Origin: Dehalococcoidales bacterium | GTDB lineage: Bacteria > Chloroflexota > Dehalococcoidia > Dehalococcoidales > UBA2162 | Direction: 5' to 3' | Assembly (NCBI GenBank): GCA_016844285.1 | Contig: JAENIS010000004.1 | Coordinates: 1 to 33,218 of the forward strand | DNA length: 33,218 nucleotides | Shown: one piece after another, positions 30,571-33,218 of the stretch | Layout of the letters: each line of letters starts with the position of its first letter | How positions within the stretch are numbered: position 1 is the stretch's first letter | The notes under the pieces: generated by a model | Database searches by the model: none | What the model was told of the DNA's origin: nothing | The model's input: only the letters and a program-made list of their open reading frames with translations | Translations under genes and position numbers: made by a program

Positions 30571-31635
30571 TCAAGCCAATTTGTTGGCAGTTGTTTGCTG
30601 AACTTTAAGTTGCTTGACCTGTGCTAGAGCTTCTTCACGGGTAATGACCCCCGTCGTCACTAGCTTCTCCAGGTCTTGCTCCAGTGTCCTCATACCGACC
30701 CGGCTGCCGGTTTCAAGAAAACTAGCTAGCTGATTGAGCTTGTTTTCCCGGATAAGGTTGTGCACCGGTGTGGTGACGAGCATTATCTCCAGGGCAGCTA
30801 CCCTGCCACTACCATCGGCCCGCCTCAGCAATACCTGCGAGATTACCCCTTCCAGCACATCCGCCAGTTGCGTCCTGATTAGCTCTTGCTGTGCCGCCGG
30901 GAAGGCGGCCACAATACGGGCGACCGATTCGGGTGCCCCGGTCGTGTGCAGCGTACTCAAAACCAGGTGCCCGGTTTCGGCAGCGGTGATGGCTGCCGAC
31001 ATTGTTTCCACATCGCGCATCTCACCAACCATGATGACATTCGGGTCCTGCCGGAGAGCCTGCCTGATGCCCTGGGCAAAAGAGCGGGTATCACTACCCA
31101 TCTCCCTTTGCGAGATAATACTCTTCTTACTCCGGTACAGAAACTCAATCGGGTCTTCGATGGTAACTATCTTCTTCTCACTGTTCTCGTTGAGGCAGTT
31201 AATCATTGCCGCCAGCGTTGACGACTTACCCGAGCCACTTGGCCCGGTGATGAGCACCAGCCCCTTTGGTAGTTCAACCAGGAGTTTACAGATTTCAGGT
31301 AACCCCAGCTCGTCCAGTGTCGGTATCTCACTCCGAATCGGTCGGAAGACCAGACTGATACTTCCCCGCTGGTAGGAAGCATTCACTCTGAACCGGCCGA
31401 TTCCGCGCGCATCATAGGCAAAATCAAGCTCTCGCTCGCTCTCAAAATCCTGGCGCTGACCCGGCGAAGAAATTGCCTTGAAGACATCGGCGGTCATTTC
31501 GGCAGTGAGGTTGGGCCATCGCTCAAGTGCGGTCAAACGGCCATGAATTCTCAAAGTAGGCCGGGTGGGCACAACCAGATGAAGGTCAGAGGCATCTATT
31601 TTTGCGGCAATATTGAGCAGCTCAGTAATATCCAC
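30571..31635 (-). CDS. pilT: PilT-family type IV pilus retraction ATPase
   Basis: A 354-residue hexameric ATPase of the PilT/PilU group. The N-terminal PAS-like domain starts ASDLHLVVPTRPTLRIHG. The core has Walker A GPSGSGKSS at 131-139, the Asp box VTIEDPIEF at 158-165, Walker B NVIMVGEMRD at 199-208 and the His box TGHLVLSTLHT at 221-231. The family depolymerises type IV pili for retraction. No other pilus gene is in the window, so it is an isolated retraction ATPase. The GTG start lies only a few bases after the predicted transcription start, with no ribosome site, indicating a leaderless mRNA. Confidence 0.94.
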   Translation of the reverse strand: MDITELLNIAAKIDASDLHLVVPTRPTLRIHGRLTALERWPNLTAEMTADVFKAISSPGQRQDFESERELDFAYDARGIGRFRVNASYQRGSISLVFRPIRSEIPTLDELGLPEICKLLVELPKGLVLITGPSGSGKSSTLAAMINCLNENSEKKIVTIEDPIEFLYRSKKSIISQREMGSDTRSFAQGIRQALRQDPNVIMVGEMRDVETMSAAITAAETGHLVLSTLHTTGAPESVARIVAAFPAAQQELIRTQLADVLEGVISQVLLRRADGSGRVAALEIMLVTTPVHNLIRENKLNQLASFLETGSRVGMRTLEQDLEKLVTTGVITREEALAQVKQLKVQQTTANKLA

Positions 31636-31644
31636 TAGTCCAGA

Positions 31645-31673
31645 ATTCTACACCGAACCATCCATAGCGTCAA
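31645..31673 (-). promoter_or_regulatory. pilT promoter (leaderless)
   Basis: On the minus strand TTGACG (31668-31673) and TAGAAT (31645-31650) are spaced by 17 bp. The GTG start begins at 31635, about 10 bp after the -10 box, so the leader would be only about 3 nt. Confidence 0.65.
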
Positions 31674-31770
31674 GGCGATTATTGATTCAACCTCACCCCA
31701 GTCTGTCGAGAAAGTGAGGTAGTTCCCGAAATCAATTTTCCTTGGAGCATATCTCCCCAGTAGCATCTCA

Positions 31771-31989
31771 TTAGCTACACTTGGAGATGGTCAAATAATA
31801 ATCGCTCCCTTTTTTCTCGGCAGACACACTATGCCGCATATTTTCGGCCAGGCGCTTAATGTTTTCCAGGGCAGCCGCATTATCCACGATAACGACCACA
31901 GTCCCTTCTTTTATCTCGCCCAGCAACTTGCCGGTTTTCATTACCGGTAAAGGACAGGCCAGACCCCGGGCATCAATTTGATATTCCAT
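31771..31989 (-). CDS. TusA/SirA-family sulfur carrier protein
   Basis: A 72-residue TusA-like protein of compact alpha/beta fold. The signature DARGLACPLPVMKTG holds Cys12, the persulfide-forming residue in the CPxP motif. It is followed by the usual EGTVVVIVDNAAALENIKR and a C-terminal strand. Such proteins relay sulfane sulfur between proteins. The ATG follows GGAGGG. It is 12 bp downstream of the DsrE-family gene, so the two are one operon and probably partners in sulfur transfer. Whether the end use is tRNA thiolation, cofactor synthesis or sulfur metabolism cannot be told. Confidence 0.92.
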   Translation of the reverse strand: MEYQIDARGLACPLPVMKTGKLLGEIKEGTVVVIVDNAAALENIKRLAENMRHSVSAEKKGSDYYLTISKCS

Positions 31990-32001
31990 AACCTTGCCCT
32001 C

Positions 32002-32376
32002 CTAGAAGAAGACCACCTTGTCACCACTGACCACCCAATCGACCAGGGTATGAATCGTGCTAATCTCAGCCCCTTCGACCAGCTCTTCTTGACTGAGGCC
32101 GCGCTCGGAGGCGCAGACACCACAAACCTTGACCGTAGCCCCCTGCTTAATAGCCGCCTTGAGTATCTCCTCACAGTTAGGCATCGCTTCGTGCTCAAGC
32201 AGGCTCGGTAGCTCCATCGGCTTCTGCCCTCTTTTAGCCAGGAAAACAGCCTCCTCCAGGAGAAAGAGATGTACGGTATGACCTGACACCAGCGCCGCCA
32301 GAACGAACCTGAGCGTCGTATATGGCCGCTCTTTTCCGTAAGGAGATTCTCCCAATACAACCGTAATATTAGCCAA
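32002..32376 (-). CDS. DsrE/TusD-family protein
   Basis: A 124-residue DsrE-like Rossmann-type protein. It begins MANITVVLGESPYGKERPYT, has GHTVHLFLLEEAVFLAKRG in the centre, and Cys85 and Cys88 in VKVCGVCASERG, where related proteins place the active persulfide cysteine. The C-terminus ends in SGDKVVFF, as is typical. The start is TTG 32376 with GGAGGTCAATA upstream. It lies 12 bp before the TusA-like gene. DsrE- and TusA-type proteins commonly exchange persulfide sulfur, so this pair likely forms a small relay. Confidence 0.9.
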   Translation of the reverse strand: MANITVVLGESPYGKERPYTTLRFVLAALVSGHTVHLFLLEEAVFLAKRGQKPMELPSLLEHEAMPNCEEILKAAIKQGATVKVCGVCASERGLSQEELVEGAEISTIHTLVDWVVSGDKVVFF

Positions 32377-32411
32377 TATTGACCTCCTGCTGTTGCCGGT
32401 TATCCTAAGTA

Positions 32412-33218
32412 TTACCGCAACGGGGCACTTTCCGCGGTAATGCCTCGTTGCCCTTGACGTTGCCAGTAGATGAACATCGCCACCGAGACCAGGAAAGTAA
32501 CTAAAGCCACTATCTGTGATTGCTGAAGACCCCAGAAGAAGGTATTCTCCTGACGCACGAAACTAAGTGTGAAACGCCCGGCTGAGTAAAGGGCGAGATA
32601 CCCCAGAAAGAAAAGACCATCTCTGGCCAGGGCCGGGCGAAGCCGGACGAGGAGTAACAAAACCAGACCGTGCCATAGCATCTCGTAGACGGGATAAGGG
32701 TGGGTGGGCAGACCATAAAGGTTACCGGGAATCAGGGCATCGGGGTGGACATAAATAAAGCCCCAAGGCAAGCTGGTAATACCACCGGCAGCATCACCAT
32801 TGACGATGCAGCCAAACCGGCCAATGATTTGAGCGACGAGGATTCCCGGAGCTAAAACGTCCGCCAGTAGCCACAAAGGTAAATGCCGGACTATGGCATA
32901 GACAATTGCGGCCAGTCCGCCACCAGCCAGTGCCCCCCAGATTGCCAGACCGCCCTGCTGAATCTGCGGAATCAGCGCCGGGTTACTAGCATAGTATGAC
33001 CACTGGTCAACCACATGGAACAATCTGGCGCCAATGATGCCAGCAACAAGTACCCACGGCAATAGGGAATAAATCTCGCTGGTGGGCAGCTCTTTTCTCC
33101 TTGCCTCATGTACTGCCACCATGACCCCCGCTACTATCGCCAGCATTATTGCCAGACTATACCAGCGAAGCTCAAAATGCCCGATAGCCAATATCACCGG
33201 GTTAATGTTGATGATAAT
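32412..33218 (-). CDS. lgt: Prolipoprotein diacylglyceryl transferase (5' end beyond window)
   Basis: Lgt adds diacylglyceryl to the lipobox cysteine of prolipoproteins in the cytoplasmic membrane. The protein has about seven hydrophobic helices. Motifs are GGLAIWGALAGG, the signature IIGRFGCIVNGDAAG (family: GRxGNxxN or GRxGCxxNGD), YPVYEMLW and the late arginine in GRFTLSFVRQEN. A GTG at 33197 gives 261 residues. However, the frame stays open to the window edge and reads IIININP before the GTG, which is the usual Lgt N-terminus, so the real start is probably just outside. It lies 35 bp upstream of the DsrE-family gene on the same strand, possibly in one transcript. Confidence 0.93.
   Translation of the reverse strand: MIININPVILAIGHFELRWYSLAIMLAIVAGVMVAVHEARRKELPTSEIYSLLPWVLVAGIIGARLFHVVDQWSYYASNPALIPQIQQGGLAIWGALAGGGLAAIVYAIVRHLPLWLLADVLAPGILVAQIIGRFGCIVNGDAAGGITSLPWGFIYVHPDALIPGNLYGLPTHPYPVYEMLWHGLVLLLLVRLRPALARDGLFFLGYLALYSAGRFTLSFVRQENTFFWGLQQSQIVALVTFLVSVAMFIYWQRQGQRGITAESAPLR

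Overview
The window reads as a chromosomal stretch of an anaerobic bacterium, most likely a Dehalococcoidia-like member of the Chloroflexota. That assignment is an inference. It rests on a Tat-exported selenocysteine formate dehydrogenase, an archaeal-type bifunctional FBP aldolase/phosphatase, a corrinoid adenosyltransferase, a DUF5752 protein and abundant GC-rich palindromic intergenic repeats. No rRNA, tRNA, CRISPR array, prophage or complete insertion sequence is visible.

Region 1 (1-6932) is a respiratory formate dehydrogenase locus. A NarL/FixJ response regulator precedes fdnGHI-like genes, fdhE, a TatA-type translocase gene and a Trm112-like small protein. The catalytic subunit is one 999-residue selenoprotein. 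The in-frame TGA at 1509-1511 is followed by a SECIS-like hairpin with a GGTCT loop.

Region 2 (6929-7808, minus) is a folK and queD-like pair. The QueD-like protein carries a CExxHGH motif that suggests a bifunctional PTPS-I/III able to replace FolB. Region 3 (7809-11133) is accessory. It holds a decayed HNH fragment, a structured non-coding stretch, several very small membrane proteins (two in tandem duplication) and a PAS sensor with no kinase domain.

Region 4 (11317-17519) is housekeeping: a PAP2 phosphatase and a diacylglycerol-kinase-like lipid kinase; dnaN; a GYD protein with the RdgB nucleotide-sanitising enzyme; and cobA with FBP aldolase/phosphatase. Region 5 (17945-28013) is rich in carbon metabolism. 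It encodes an HpcH/HpaI aldolase, a D-2-hydroxyacid dehydrogenase, hydroxypyruvate isomerase, tartronate semialdehyde reductase and glycerate 2-kinase. Together these would channel C3 hydroxyacids to 2-phosphoglycerate, and the phosphatase of region 4 would serve gluconeogenesis. A DUF5752 protein, a half-length MFS protein, an M50-CBS protease and a fumarate-reductase-like flavoprotein lie between them. Region 6 (28047-33218) holds a HicBA toxin-antitoxin pair, a nitroreductase, a crotonase, PilT, TusA and DsrE family sulfur-carrier proteins, and Lgt running off the right edge.

Intergenic regions are occupied by several repeat families: C-rich/G-rich palindromes (CCCCTTCTCC..GGAGAAGGGG with GGGGCTTCGCCCC hairpins), GTCATTGCGAG-type and GTCATTCC-type elements, and two TA-flanked MITE-like copies. 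One MITE ends exactly in the stop codon of the tartronate semialdehyde reductase gene. Good sigma70-type promoters are visible for several genes; the one upstream of pilT implies a leaderless mRNA.
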